10,424 nucleotides of DNA from Sutterellaceae bacterium (GCA_030531135.1 JAUNOJ010000048.1:1-10424), one strand, 5' to 3'. Counted from the stretch's first letter, positions 1 to 6,912 are shown. Numbers and translations are program-made. Notes: generated by a model from the sequence alone, not told the origin.

Positions 1-467
1 ATCCCCCACTTGGTGGCGTGGTACATGCTGTTGCCCGGATAAGCCACCATGCCGCCGTAGGTCGACATCTGGATAATGCGACCGCCCTTTTGAGCGCGCA
101 AATGCGGCAGTGCTGCACGAATCAAATGGATCGAACCCATCAGGTTGGTGCCGACGATATCGTCGACTTCGGTGTCGGACAATTCTTCGGCTGCACCGAA
201 CAAACCGTAACCGGCATTGCTCACCACCACGTCAATGCGACCGTGCTTGGCAAAAGCGGCATCAACCGTTGCACGAACCGCGGCACCGTCTCTGACGTCA
301 AGCACGAGGCAGTCAAAAGTTTGCGGGTACTGAGCCGTCAAATCGGCCACGGCTTCGGGCTTGCGAACGGTGCCCACCACGGTGTCGCCCTTGGCTAAAA
401 GCTGCTTTGTCATTTCCAGACCGAAGCCGCTCGAAACGCCCGTGATCAACCAAGTTTTCTGTGTCAT
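1..467 (-). CDS. Short-chain dehydrogenase/reductase (SDR), 3' end outside the window
   Basis: The first 155 residues of a classical SDR oxidoreductase are visible; the gene runs off the left edge. The cofactor motif TGVSSGFG lies at residues 9-16. NAGYG at 84-88, the active-site Asn108 in GTNLMG, and YHATK (Tyr149, Lys153) complete the classical catalytic set. Arg35-Lys36 after the second beta strand favour NADP(H) over NAD(H), by family rule. The usual SS pair before the active-site Tyr reads Ser135-Thr136, so the residue 13 before Tyr is Thr rather than Ser. The ATG at 467 has GGAG 9 nt upstream and opens directly into the Rossmann fold, so the start is firm. The gene is divergent from a LysR regulator gene at 581, which probably controls it. 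The substrate cannot be read from the sequence. Confidence 0.92.
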   Translation of the reverse strand, partial: MTQKTWLITGVSSGFGLEMTKQLLAKGDTVVGTVRKPEAVADLTAQYPQTFDCLVLDVRDGAAVRATVDAAFAKHGRIDVVVSNAGYGLFGAAEELSDTEVDDIVGTNLMGSIHLIRAALPHLRAQKGGRIIQMSTYGGMVAYPGNSMYHATKWG

Positions 468-511
468 TTTGTTTGTCTCCGAAAGAGAAAAGTTCATCTT
501 TTGTGACGGAA

Positions 512-520
512 ATCATAGCA
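512..520 (-). promoter_or_regulatory. Candidate extended -10 promoter for the SDR gene
   Basis: On the minus strand the sequence is TGCTATGAT, an extended -10 (TGn plus a hexamer matching TATAAT at 5 of 6). No good -35 is present, as is common for extended -10 promoters. It would start transcription near 505 and give a leader of about 38 nt. Called by eye only. Confidence 0.45.
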
Positions 521-525
521 TTAGC

Positions 526-539
526 AAATCTTTTGATTT
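526..539. promoter_or_regulatory. Inverted repeat in the SDR-LysR divergent promoter region
   Basis: A perfect 5-bp inverted repeat, AAATC-TTTT-GATTT, sits just upstream of the extended -10 of the SDR gene and 42 bp before the LysR start codon. LysR-type regulators bind short AT-rich dyads in such divergent gaps, so this is a candidate operator. The dyad is short and lies in AT-rich DNA, where such repeats arise by chance. Confidence 0.3.
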
Positions 540-580
540 ATATTGTTTTATTAAGTGTTTTATCAGTTTTGCTTATCAAT

Positions 581-1471
581 ATGCTTTTCCGTCAATTGCG
601 TTATTTCCTTTCGGTTGCCAATCTCGCGAGCTTTTCGAAAGCTGCCGAGGCCTGCTTTGTGTCGCAGTCGGCCATCTCGCAACAAATCAAGTTGTTGGAA
701 GACGATTTGGGGATCGAGCTCATCGAGCGATGCGGCCGAAGTTTTGTTTTGACCGAAGCCGGCATGCACTTCAAAGTACGCGCCGAAGAAATCCAAAGAC
801 AAGTGACGCAACTGCGCTCGGAAATGAAAAGTTTCGGCGATGTTGCGGGCGAACTTTCCGTGGGATATTTGAGCCGCTATGACGGTTGGGAAATACAGGC
901 CGCGGTGGCCGCTTTTGCCGTGCGTCACCCCAAGTCGGTGATTCGCGCAACGGCCATGAGCCACGAAGAGCTTTACGAAAACATTCGGCAGGAAAAGTTG
1001 GATTTGGTTGTCAGCGACAGGCGCCGTTCGTTGTCACCGGAATTTCGTAACCATTGGCTCTTTACGGGATACGAATCGGTTGAAGTCTCGGAAGCCTCAC
1101 CGCTGGCTCAAGCCGAAACCGTAACGATCAAGGACTTAAAGGGCTTGACTTGCATACTGGTTGCAGCCGACGAGCGTCGAGAGCAAGAAGAAAAGTATTT
1201 TCGGGAGGTTTTGAATTTCGACTGCAACTTCCTTTTTGCCAACAGTTTGGAAGCGGCACGCATGATGGTGGCGGGCAATCTCGGGTTCTTGCCTTTGGAG
1301 ACGCGCTCCGGAACATTAAAGACCGGAGGCTCCGTCTTGCGGCGCATTGCTTTGGACGACGACAGCGGCCGTATGAGGCACGACTACTATGCGTTTTGGC
1401 TTAAAGATCGCACGAGTCCGAGAATAGAAGAGTTTGCGGATATCCTTAGCGAACTCTTTCAGGGCGAATAA
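581..1471 (+). CDS. LysR-family transcriptional regulator
   Basis: This encodes a 296-residue LysR-type regulator, the normal length for the family. The N-terminal winged helix-turn-helix covers about residues 2-62, with the typical run RQLRYFLSVANLASFSKAAE followed by VSQSAISQQIKLLEDDLG and the wing LTEAG. A linker helix follows. The rest, from about residue 90, is the periplasmic-binding-protein-like effector domain that senses a small molecule. The ATG at 581 is chosen because it places the HTH at the usual distance from the N terminus. Upstream in-frame starts (GTG at 461, TTG at 569) would add an extension unlike the family. No clear Shine-Dalgarno precedes 581; the leader is AT-rich. 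It is transcribed away from the SDR gene, the standard arrangement for a LysR regulator and its target. The effector is unknown. Confidence 0.93.
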   Translation: MLFRQLRYFLSVANLASFSKAAEACFVSQSAISQQIKLLEDDLGIELIERCGRSFVLTEAGMHFKVRAEEIQRQVTQLRSEMKSFGDVAGELSVGYLSRYDGWEIQAAVAAFAVRHPKSVIRATAMSHEELYENIRQEKLDLVVSDRRRSLSPEFRNHWLFTGYESVEVSEASPLAQAETVTIKDLKGLTCILVAADERREQEEKYFREVLNFDCNFLFANSLEAARMMVAGNLGFLPLETRSGTLKTGGSVLRRIALDDDSGRMRHDYYAFWLKDRTSPRIEEFADILSELFQGE

Positions 1472-1506
1472 TGTTTTGACAAGAATTGTCGACGGCAGAT
1501 AACAAG

Positions 1507-1531
1507 AAGCCCTGAACAACTGTCAGGGCTT
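1507..1531. terminator. Bidirectional hairpin terminator between LysR gene and tRNA-Val
   Basis: A perfect 9-bp inverted repeat, AAGCCCTGA / TCAGGGCTT, with a 7-nt loop lies between two convergent units. It is 35 bp after the LysR stop and 25 bp past the tRNA 3' end. The flanks are only modestly T-rich on both strands, so it is a plausible but not classical terminator. It probably ends both the LysR transcript and the hupB-tRNA transcript. Confidence 0.65.
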
Positions 1532-1556
1532 GTCGTTTGGCAAACAGTCGATATCG

Positions 1557-1632
1557 TGGTGGGTGCTAAGAGGCTCGAACTCCTGACCTACGCCTTGTAA
1601 GGGCGCCGCTCTACCAACTGAGCTAAGCACCC
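1557..1632 (-). tRNA. tRNA-Val, anticodon UAC
   Basis: The 76-nt minus-strand sequence folds as a complete cloverleaf. The acceptor arms GGGTGCT and AGCACCC pair perfectly and are followed by A and an encoded CCA (1557-1559). The D-arm reads TAGCTCAGTTGGTAGAGC. The anticodon stem GCGCC/GGCGT closes a CTTACAA loop, giving anticodon TAC (decodes GUA and, when modified, other Val codons). The T-arm carries TTCGAGC. The gene starts only 46 bp after the hupB stop, with no promoter or strong terminator between, so cotranscription with hupB is likely. Confidence 0.96.
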
Positions 1633-1678
1633 GATAAGGACTTTTGCATTTGCTTCGATTTTCAGAAGCGGGAAACCG

Positions 1679-1951
1679 TTAGTTTACAGCATCCTTGAGT
1701 TTTTTGCCAGCGCGGAACTTCGGAACATTCGTTGCGGCAATCTTGATTTCAGCGCCCGTCTGCGGATTGCGGCCGGTGCGTTCAGCGCGTTCGGAAACGG
1801 TGAAAGTACCGAAACCCACGAGCGTGACGTCTTCACCCTTGGCCAAAGAAGCGGAAACGGCTTCCACGAAAGCATCGAGAGCCAAACCGGCCTTAGCCTT
1901 GGAGATATCGGCAGCCGTTGCGATCTGTTCGATCAGTTCGTTCTTATTCAT
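1679..1951 (-). CDS. hupB: DNA-binding protein HU-beta
   Basis: This is a 90-residue HU protein of standard family length. HU dimers bend and compact the nucleoid and affect transcription, replication and repair. The sequence shows the N-terminal helical dimerisation region ([11 protein letters not shown]...), the GFGTFTV strand near residues 46-52, and the DNA-binding arm with RNPQTG around 61-66. That motif holds the proline that intercalates into DNA. The C terminus is [15 protein letters not shown]. The ATG at 1951 has GGAAG 4 nt upstream. It follows lon at 166 bp, the usual order in proteobacteria, and precedes tRNA-Val. It probably has its own promoter in the lon-hupB gap, as expected for an abundant protein. 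Confidence 0.97.
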   Translation of the reverse strand: MNKNELIEQIATAADISKAKAGLALDAFVEAVSASLAKGEDVTLVGFGTFTVSERAERTGRNPQTGAEIKIAATNVPKFRAGKKLKDAVN

Positions 1952-1971
1952 TTTTCTTCCTTTTGATTATC

Positions 1972-1987
1972 GCCCGTGCGACGGGGC
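1972..1987 (-). other. Small GC-rich hairpin in the hupB leader
   Basis: On the minus strand, GCCCCGT-CGC-ACGGGC forms a 6-bp stem with one bulged base. It ends 20 nt before the hupB start codon and just ahead of the Shine-Dalgarno. It may affect mRNA stability or translation. Read on the plus strand it is followed by five T residues and looks like a terminator, but no plus-strand gene points through it. Confidence 0.4.
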
Positions 1988-2022
1988 TTTTTGAAAAAGA
2001 TTGAAGGAATATACATGAGTTG

Positions 2023-2110
2023 GGTGGGCGTTCGGTAGCCTTGGATAACAATATTTTGTAAAAATTCTGTTACAAACATTTTGCGTTGCAAAACAGCGAC
2101 AACGCCCACC
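2023..2110. repeat. 10-bp inverted repeat spanning the lon-hupB gap
   Basis: GGTGGGCGTT at 2023-2032 and AACGCCCACC at 2101-2110 are perfect inverted copies separated by 68 nt. One arm lies 7 nt after the lon stop and the other in the hupB leader. Only a transcript reading from lon into hupB would contain both arms and could form the long hairpin. A second small dyad, TTTTGC-GTT-GCAAAA, lies inside at 2079-2093. No T-tracted terminator for lon is seen in this gap. Confidence 0.5.
2048..2075 (-). promoter_or_regulatory. Candidate hupB promoter with overlapping dyad
   Basis: On the minus strand, TTGTAA (2075-2070) and TATTGT (2053-2048) are separated by 16 nt and resemble a sigma-70 -35/-10 pair, each matching 4 of 6. 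Transcription would start near 2041, giving a leader of about 90 nt. A 7-bp dyad, TTTGTAA-N8-TTACAAA (2055-2076), overlaps the -35 and spacer, so a regulator bound there would touch RNA polymerase. Confidence 0.4.
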
Positions 2111-2117
2111 TTTTCTC

Positions 2118-4625
2118 TTAATTACTGACAACGCTTCCTTGCGGTTTCGGACTGTTCTCGGGCACGTTCAATGCGACAGTAAACTGTTCTTTGGCCTTGG
2201 GCTGCAAACTTTGGGGCTTGCGCACCAAAGCTTCATCGAGAACCTTGTCGATCCAACGTACCGGCACGATTTCCATCCCGGTCTTGACGTTGTCGGGAAT
2301 CTCGGCCAAATCCTTGACGTTGCTTTCCGGAATCAGCACCTTCTTGATGCCGCCGCGCAAAGCCGCCAACAGCTTTTCCTTCAAACCGCCGATTTCCAAC
2401 ACTTCGCCGCGAAGGGTAATTTCACCCGTCATGGCCACGTCGGGTCGCACGGCAATACCGGTCATGGCAGAGACGATAGCCGTCGTAATGGCCGCGCCCG
2501 CACTCGGACCGTCCTTGGGCGTTGCGCCTTCGGGGAAGTGAATGTGCCAGTCGGTGTTGCCAAAGGCTGCCGGATCGATGCCGAGCTTTTCGGCACGCGC
2601 ACGCACAACAGTGCGAGCAGCGTCCACACTTTCTTTCATCACGTCGCCCAAGGAACCGGTGCGTTGCACCACGCCCTTGCCCGGGAACGAAACGGCTTCG
2701 ACCGTCAAAATATCTCCGCCCACTTCGGTCCAGGCAAGCCCGTTGACCTGCCCCACCTGCGGTTCGGTTTGCGCAATGCCGTACTGGAACTTGCGCACGC
2801 CCAAATAGTCGGCCAAGTTGGCGGCAGTGACGACAATTTTCTTCACGCGTTTGGCGCGCTTGGCAGTCTTGACTTCAGCGTCAGTAGCTTCGGCAACCTT
2901 GGCCTTGGCCGCATTTTCGTCTTCGGTTTCGCAATGCATGCGAACGATCTTGCGGAAGACCTTGCCGATGGAACGTTCCAGACCGCGAACACCGGCTTCG
3001 CGCGTGTAGTAGCGAATGATGTCGCGCACGGCGTCTTCGGTGATGTCGGCTTCGGTTTTCTTCATGCCGTTCAATTCGCGCTGCTTCGGAATCAAATGGC
3101 GCTCGGCAATGTGAAGCTTTTCTTCTTCGGTGTAGCCCGAAAGCGAAATGACTTCCATACGGTCAAGCAAAGCCGGCGGAATATCGTAGCTGTTGCTGGT
3201 AGCCACAAACATCACATCCGACAAGTCGAAATCCACGTCCACATAATGGTCGCTAAACGTGCGATTCTGTTCGGGATCGAGCACTTCGAGCAAAGCCGAT
3301 GCGGGATCGCCGCGATGGTCGCGCCCGAGCTTGTCGATTTCGTCCAAAAGGAACAACGGATTGCGCACACCCACCTTGGTCAACGACTGAATGACCTTGC
3401 CGGGCATGGAGCCGATATAGGTACGACGGTGACCGCGAATTTCGCTTTCGTCATGCACGCCGCCCAAAGCCATTCGCACATACTTGCGACCGGTGGCGCG
3501 CGCAATGGATTCGCCCAAGCTCGTCTTACCCACGCCCGGTGCACCCACCAAGCAAAGAATCGGAGCCTTGACCTTGTCCACACGACGCTGAACGGCCAGG
3601 TATTCGAGAATGCGTTCCTTGACCTTTTCCAAACCCCAGTGATCGTGATCGAGCACTTCGGCGGCTTTTTTCAAGTCGGTGGAGACTTCGGTCTTGGCCT
3701 TCCAGGGAAGTTCCAAAAGCGTATCCAAGTAACCGCGAATGACGGTCGCTTCGGCACTCATGGGCTGCATCATGCGCAGTTTTTTGAGTTCTGCCTGTGC
3801 CTTTTCTTCGGCTTCCTTGGTCATGCCGGCAGCGGCAATGCGATCCTTGTAGACCTTGAAGTCGTCGGTCACTGCACCGTCTTCGTCTCCGCCCAATTCC
3901 TTTTGGATGGCCTTCATCTGTTCTTGCAGATAGTAGTTGCGCTGGCTTTGCTCCATCTGCTTTTTGACGCGCCCCTGAATGCGCTTTTCAACGGCCAAAA
4001 TATCCGTTTCGCCGGCAATGAAATCCAGCAACAAGGCGTAGCGCTTCTGGACATTGAGTTCTTCCAAAAGCTTTTGCTTGTTTTCAATCGACACCGGAAT
4101 ATTGCAGGCAATGGCGTCACAAGTCTCCGAGGCCCCCTTGACATTGCGCACGGAGTTAACCGTATCGTCGGTCACCTTCTTGCTGTCCTTGGCGTAAGCA
4201 AAGAAGCGCTGCAACGCCGTACGACGGCTTGCTTCGACAACGCTGGCTTCGCCCAGGACGCTGTCGCAATATTCGATTTCGGAGCGATAGCTCGTGCGCA
4301 CGGCATACGTCAAAGACAAAATACGCACGCGACGATGCGCTTCGACGAGCACCTTCAGGGTGCCGTCGGGCAATTTGAGCATCTGCAGGATCGAGGCTTC
4401 CGTACCGATATGGTAGACGTCGTCGTAGGTAGGCTCATCGGTCTTGCTGTCTTTTTGCGTGACGAGGATAATGCGATTCTTTTCCTTGGCAGCCAACTGC
4501 ACGGCACGAACCGTCTTGGGACGACCCACGAAAAGCGGGATCACCATGCGGGGGAAAACAACCAAGTCGCGAATCGGCAAAAGCGGCATCACGACCTTAT
4601 CCGTCGTTTCAAGTTCAGTAGTCAT
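2118..4625 (-). CDS. lon: ATP-dependent protease Lon (LonA)
   Basis: This encodes an 835-residue LonA protease, a cytosolic ring-shaped AAA+ protease that degrades misfolded and short-lived regulatory proteins. The N-terminal substrate-recognition domain begins with MPLLPIRDLVVFPRMVIPLFVGR. It is followed by a coiled region (about 200-300) and the AAA+ module. Walker A is GAPGVGKT at 361-368 and Walker B LFLLDEID at 424-431. The C-terminal protease domain has the Ser-Lys dyad: Ser708 in PKDGPSAG and Lys751, 43 residues later as in E. coli Lon (Ser679/Lys722). It is about 50 residues longer than E. coli Lon, partly from a charged Ala/Lys-rich insertion near 565-596 and partly from a longer C-terminal tail. 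ATG 4625 is preferred; a GTG at 4634 is a less likely alternative. The Shine-Dalgarno is weak (GAGA). A heat-shock type promoter lies just upstream. Confidence 0.97.
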   Translation of the reverse strand: MTTELETTDKVVMPLLPIRDLVVFPRMVIPLFVGRPKTVRAVQLAAKEKNRIILVTQKDSKTDEPTYDDVYHIGTEASILQMLKLPDGTLKVLVEAHRRVRILSLTYAVRTSYRSEIEYCDSVLGEASVVEASRRTALQRFFAYAKDSKKVTDDTVNSVRNVKGASETCDAIACNIPVSIENKQKLLEELNVQKRYALLLDFIAGETDILAVEKRIQGRVKKQMEQSQRNYYLQEQMKAIQKELGGDEDGAVTDDFKVYKDRIAAAGMTKEAEEKAQAELKKLRMMQPMSAEATVIRGYLDTLLELPWKAKTEVSTDLKKAAEVLDHDHWGLEKVKERILEYLAVQRRVDKVKAPILCLVGAPGVGKTSLGESIARATGRKYVRMALGGVHDESEIRGHRRTYIGSMPGKVIQSLTKVGVRNPLFLLDEIDKLGRDHRGDPASALLEVLDPEQNRTFSDHYVDVDFDLSDVMFVATSNSYDIPPALLDRMEVISLSGYTEEEKLHIAERHLIPKQRELNGMKKTEADITEDAVRDIIRYYTREAGVRGLERSIGKVFRKIVRMHCETEDENAAKAKVAEATDAEVKTAKRAKRVKKIVVTAANLADYLGVRKFQYGIAQTEPQVGQVNGLAWTEVGGDILTVEAVSFPGKGVVQRTGSLGDVMKESVDAARTVVRARAEKLGIDPAAFGNTDWHIHFPEGATPKDGPSAGAAITTAIVSAMTGIAVRPDVAMTGEITLRGEVLEIGGLKEKLLAALRGGIKKVLIPESNVKDLAEIPDNVKTGMEIVPVRWIDKVLDEALVRKPQSLQPKAKEQFTVALNVPENSPKPQGSVVSN

Positions 4626-4656
4626 ATTTCTCACAATGTAGTAGTTTTGCCGATCC

Positions 4657-4685
4657 TATATGAGGGCAAAACCAAAAATTTCAAG
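4657..4685 (-). promoter_or_regulatory. Candidate heat-shock (sigma-32) promoter of lon
   Basis: The minus strand carries CTTGAA (4685-4680), then 13 nt, then CCCTCATAT (4666-4658). The sigma-32 (RpoH) consensus is CTTGAA and CCCCAT-T with a similar spacer, so the -35 is perfect and the -10 close. The start point would be near 4650, giving a leader of about 25 nt before the lon ATG. lon is a classical heat-shock gene, which supports the call. Confidence 0.7.
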
Positions 4686-4710
4686 TCGTTTCTTTCGATC
4701 TAATACTTTA

Positions 4711-4728
4711 GAAGACAGTCCCGTCTTC
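4711..4728. repeat. Small dyad upstream of the lon promoter
   Basis: GAAGAC-AGTCCC-GTCTTC is a perfect 6-bp inverted repeat with a 6-nt loop, 25 bp upstream of the lon -35. It could be an operator or an RNA stem in clpX read-through. No T-tract follows. Apart from this dyad, the lon promoter and the clpX hairpin, I see nothing else in the 291-bp clpX-lon gap. Confidence 0.3.
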
Positions 4729-4855
4729 AATCGGTCGTTTGATTCTATAGGTCAATGTGCAAAGTTTGGTGGAGCCCGAGCGACAAAATGGTTAATTGCG
4801 TCGAAACGGCCGATGGTTCGATACGATTAGGCAAGTTTTAGCCGAGCCCAGAGAC

Positions 4856-4890
4856 ACCAAACGGGACCGAGTCGCTCAGTCCCGTTGGTC
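4856..4890 (-). terminator. Hairpin downstream of clpX, probable terminator
   Basis: AACGGGAC (4860-4867) pairs with GTCCCGTT (4879-4886). Flanking CCA/TGG bases add outer pairs and GAG/CTC pair inside the loop, giving a long stem. It starts 31 nt after the clpX stop. On the minus strand the stem is followed by TTTGGTGTCTCT, T-rich but not a clean run, so termination strength is uncertain. Confidence 0.55.
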
Positions 4891-4916
4891 TTGTCCAAGA
4901 AAAAATTCAATGGTTT

Positions 4917-6230
4917 TTACGCGTTAGCCTCGACTTTTTCCTTGTCCTTAACTTCCTGACGGGGGCACTCGACAAACGTGACCGGCTCGTCCTTTTCAAT
5001 GGTTTCTTTCGTGACGATGACCTTGCCGACTTCGGGACGCGTCGGGATTTCAAACATGGCGTCCAACAGCGCAGCTTCCACAATGGAGCGCAAACCGCGT
5101 GCACCCGTTTTGCGGGCGATGGCCTTGTGAGCAATGGCCTTCAATGCGTCGTCGGTAACTTCGAGCACCACGCCTTCCATGGCAAAGAGTTCGGCGAATT
5201 GCTTGACCAATGCATTCTTGGGTTGCGTCAAAATGGAAATGAAAGCTTCTTCGGTCAATTCTTCCAAAGTCGCGATCACGGGCAAACGACCCACGAGTTC
5301 GGGGATCAAGCCGTACTTGACCAAGTCGGCCGGTTCCGTTCTCGAATACAGTTCGGTCAAAGACTCGTTCTTTTCGCTGTGCACGGCCGCACCGAACCCG
5401 ATACCGCTTTTCACGGAACGTCTCTGAACGATCTTTTCGAGTCCGTCAAAAGCGCCGCCGCAGATAAACAGAATATTGCTCGTATCCACGGCATTCATCT
5501 GTCCGCGCGGATTCTTGCGTCCGCCCTGAGCGGGAACGTTGCAAATCGTGCCTTCGACAAGCTTTAACAAGGCTTGCTGAACGCCTTCGCCGGAAACGTC
5601 GCGCGTAATCGAGGGATTTTCGCTCTTTCTGGCAATCTTGTCGATTTCGTCCAAATACACGATACCGCACTGGGCGCGTTCGATGTCGCCGTCGGCAGCC
5701 TGCAGGAGCTTATGAATGATGTTTTCAACGTCTTCGCCCACGTAACCCGCTTCGGTCAGAGTCGTAGCATCGGCAATGGCAAAAGGAACATTTAAAACGC
5801 GCGCCAAGGTCTGAGCCAACAGAGTCTTACCCGAGCCCGTCGGACCGATCAAAAGGATGTTGGACTTTTGCAATTCCACATCGTTTTCACGCGACATGTG
5901 CTGCAAGCGCTTGTAGTGGTTGTAAACGGCCACCGACAAAACGCGCTTGGCCTTTTTTTGACCGATCACGTAATTGTCCAAGTGTTCGAACAACGTCTGC
6001 GGCGTCGGAATGGGACCCGACAAAATATCGGTCACCGTCTTTTGGGCTTCATCGCCCTCAGCAGCGGCTTCGCCCTCGACAATGTCGCTACCCAAAGCTT
6101 TCACCAGCCCCTTGATGCAACGATCGCACAGGAAAATCCCGCGGCCGGTGTCGATCAAAGACTTGCAATCGTTTTTGTGTCGCCCGCAGACCGAACAACG
6201 GCGATCGATGGCGTTATCCTCTGTACTCAT
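4917..6230 (-). CDS. clpX: ClpX, ATP-dependent unfoldase subunit of ClpXP
   Basis: This is a 437-residue ClpX, slightly longer than E. coli ClpX (424). The N-terminal zinc-binding domain has Cys12, Cys15, Cys35 and Cys38. The AAA+ module carries Walker A GPTGSGKT (129-136), the pore loop GYVGED (about 162-167), Walker B VYLDEID (191-197), the [12 protein letters not shown] segment and sensor 2 GARGLRS. The ClpP-docking loop Ile-Gly-Phe is intact at 277-279. The RKH loop that guards the pore entrance and helps select substrates reads Arg238-Lys239-Asn240, and the following residues also differ from the usual pattern. ClpX feeds unfolded proteins into ClpP, encoded 32 bp upstream, so the two are almost certainly cotranscribed. 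ATG 6230 has a modest GGA 7 nt upstream and gives the standard start just before the zinc domain. Confidence 0.97.
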   Translation of the reverse strand: MSTEDNAIDRRCSVCGRHKNDCKSLIDTGRGIFLCDRCIKGLVKALGSDIVEGEAAAEGDEAQKTVTDILSGPIPTPQTLFEHLDNYVIGQKKAKRVLSVAVYNHYKRLQHMSRENDVELQKSNILLIGPTGSGKTLLAQTLARVLNVPFAIADATTLTEAGYVGEDVENIIHKLLQAADGDIERAQCGIVYLDEIDKIARKSENPSITRDVSGEGVQQALLKLVEGTICNVPAQGGRKNPRGQMNAVDTSNILFICGGAFDGLEKIVQRRSVKSGIGFGAAVHSEKNESLTELYSRTEPADLVKYGLIPELVGRLPVIATLEELTEEAFISILTQPKNALVKQFAELFAMEGVVLEVTDDALKAIAHKAIARKTGARGLRSIVEAALLDAMFEIPTRPEVGKVIVTKETIEKDEPVTFVECPRQEVKDKEKVEANA

Positions 6231-6262
6231 ATATGTGTCCGTTTACCTTTCAAAAATACTTT

Positions 6263-6865
6263 TTATGCTTCGCGCTTGGTGTAGATTTTGTCGATCAAAC
6301 CGTACTCGAGTGCCTGTTGCGGGCTCATGTAGTTGTCGCGATCGGTGTCGCGCGTAACCGTTTCGATATCCTGACCCGTGCGCTCGGCAATGATTTGATT
6401 GAGCAACCCCTTCAAATCCTGGATTTCCTTGGCCTGAATCTGAATGTCGCTGGCCATGCCGCGGCTGCCGCCCGAAGGCTGGTGAATCATGATGCGGGAA
6501 TTGGGCAAAGAGTAACGCTTGCCCTTGGCACCGGCAGCAAGCAAAAATGCCCCCATCGAAGCGGCCATACCCACGCAGATGGTCTGTACGTCGGGCTTGA
6601 TGAACTGCATCGTATCGTAGATGCCCAAACCGGCATACACCGAACCGCCGGGGCTGTTGATGTAAAGCGAAATGTCCTTGTCCGGATTTTCGCTTTCCAA
6701 AAAGAGCAACTGGGCAATCACCAAGTTGGCGCTTTCGTCATTGACTTCGCCGGACAAAAACACGATGCGATCGCGCAACAGACGCGAATAAATGTCAAAA
6801 CTGCGTTCCCCGCGACCGCTCTGTTCGATCACCATGGGAATCAAGGCATTGTCGATTCGATTCAT
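6263..6865 (-). CDS. clpP: ClpP, serine protease subunit of ClpXP
   Basis: This encodes a 200-residue ClpP of normal length, the tetradecameric peptidase that degrades proteins delivered by ClpX. The catalytic triad is intact: Ser103 in GMAASMGAF, His128 in MIHQP, and Asp177 in RDTDRDNYM. The spacing from Ser to His (25) and His to Asp (49) equals E. coli ClpP. The N-terminal run [30 protein letters not shown] includes the short propeptide region normally removed by self-cleavage. The ATG at 6865 has GGAA 8 nt upstream. It follows tig by 189 bp and precedes clpX by 32 bp. A candidate promoter lies within 50 bp upstream of the start, so clpPX can probably be expressed apart from tig. Confidence 0.98.
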   Translation of the reverse strand: MNRIDNALIPMVIEQSGRGERSFDIYSRLLRDRIVFLSGEVNDESANLVIAQLLFLESENPDKDISLYINSPGGSVYAGLGIYDTMQFIKPDVQTICVGMAASMGAFLLAAGAKGKRYSLPNSRIMIHQPSGGSRGMASDIQIQAKEIQDLKGLLNQIIAERTGQDIETVTRDTDRDNYMSPQQALEYGLIDKIYTKREA

Positions 6866-6882
6866 TTTTAAATTTCCAAAAC

Positions 6883-6912
6883 AATAGAGTTATTCGATCG
6901 CACGTGCGTCAA
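6883..6912 (-). promoter_or_regulatory. Candidate clpPX promoter
   Basis: On the minus strand TTGACG (6912-6907, 5 of 6 to the -35 consensus) is followed after 18 nt by TCTATT (6888-6883, 4 of 6 to TATAAT). The start would be about 10 nt before the clpP Shine-Dalgarno, so any leader would be short. I saw no sigma-32 match here. Farther upstream (about 6940-6985) a weak 5-bp stem followed by T-rich sequence might end some tig transcripts. Confidence 0.35.

Noticed and set aside
461..580. N-terminal extension of the LysR protein from a GTG at 461
   Set aside because: It would overlap the SDR start codon, add 40 hydrophobic residues unlike the family, and cover the promoter region. ATG 581 gives the standard N terminus.
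1557..1632. tRNA-Val as an integration site for a mobile element
   Set aside because: No integrase gene, no direct repeat of the tRNA 3' end and no phage gene are present in the window; the neighbouring SDR/LysR pair looks chromosomal.
1972..1992. Plus-strand intrinsic terminator upstream of hupB
   Set aside because: The hairpin plus five T residues fits in form, but no plus-strand gene reaches it; LysR transcription should end at 1507-1531. A hupB leader hairpin is the simpler reading.
2139..4703. An 854-codon open frame on the plus strand opposite lon
   Set aside because: It is fully antisense to lon, and its translation (rich in His, Phe, Gly, Asn) has no recognisable domain. Such frames arise when the codon bias of a real gene removes stop codons from its complement.
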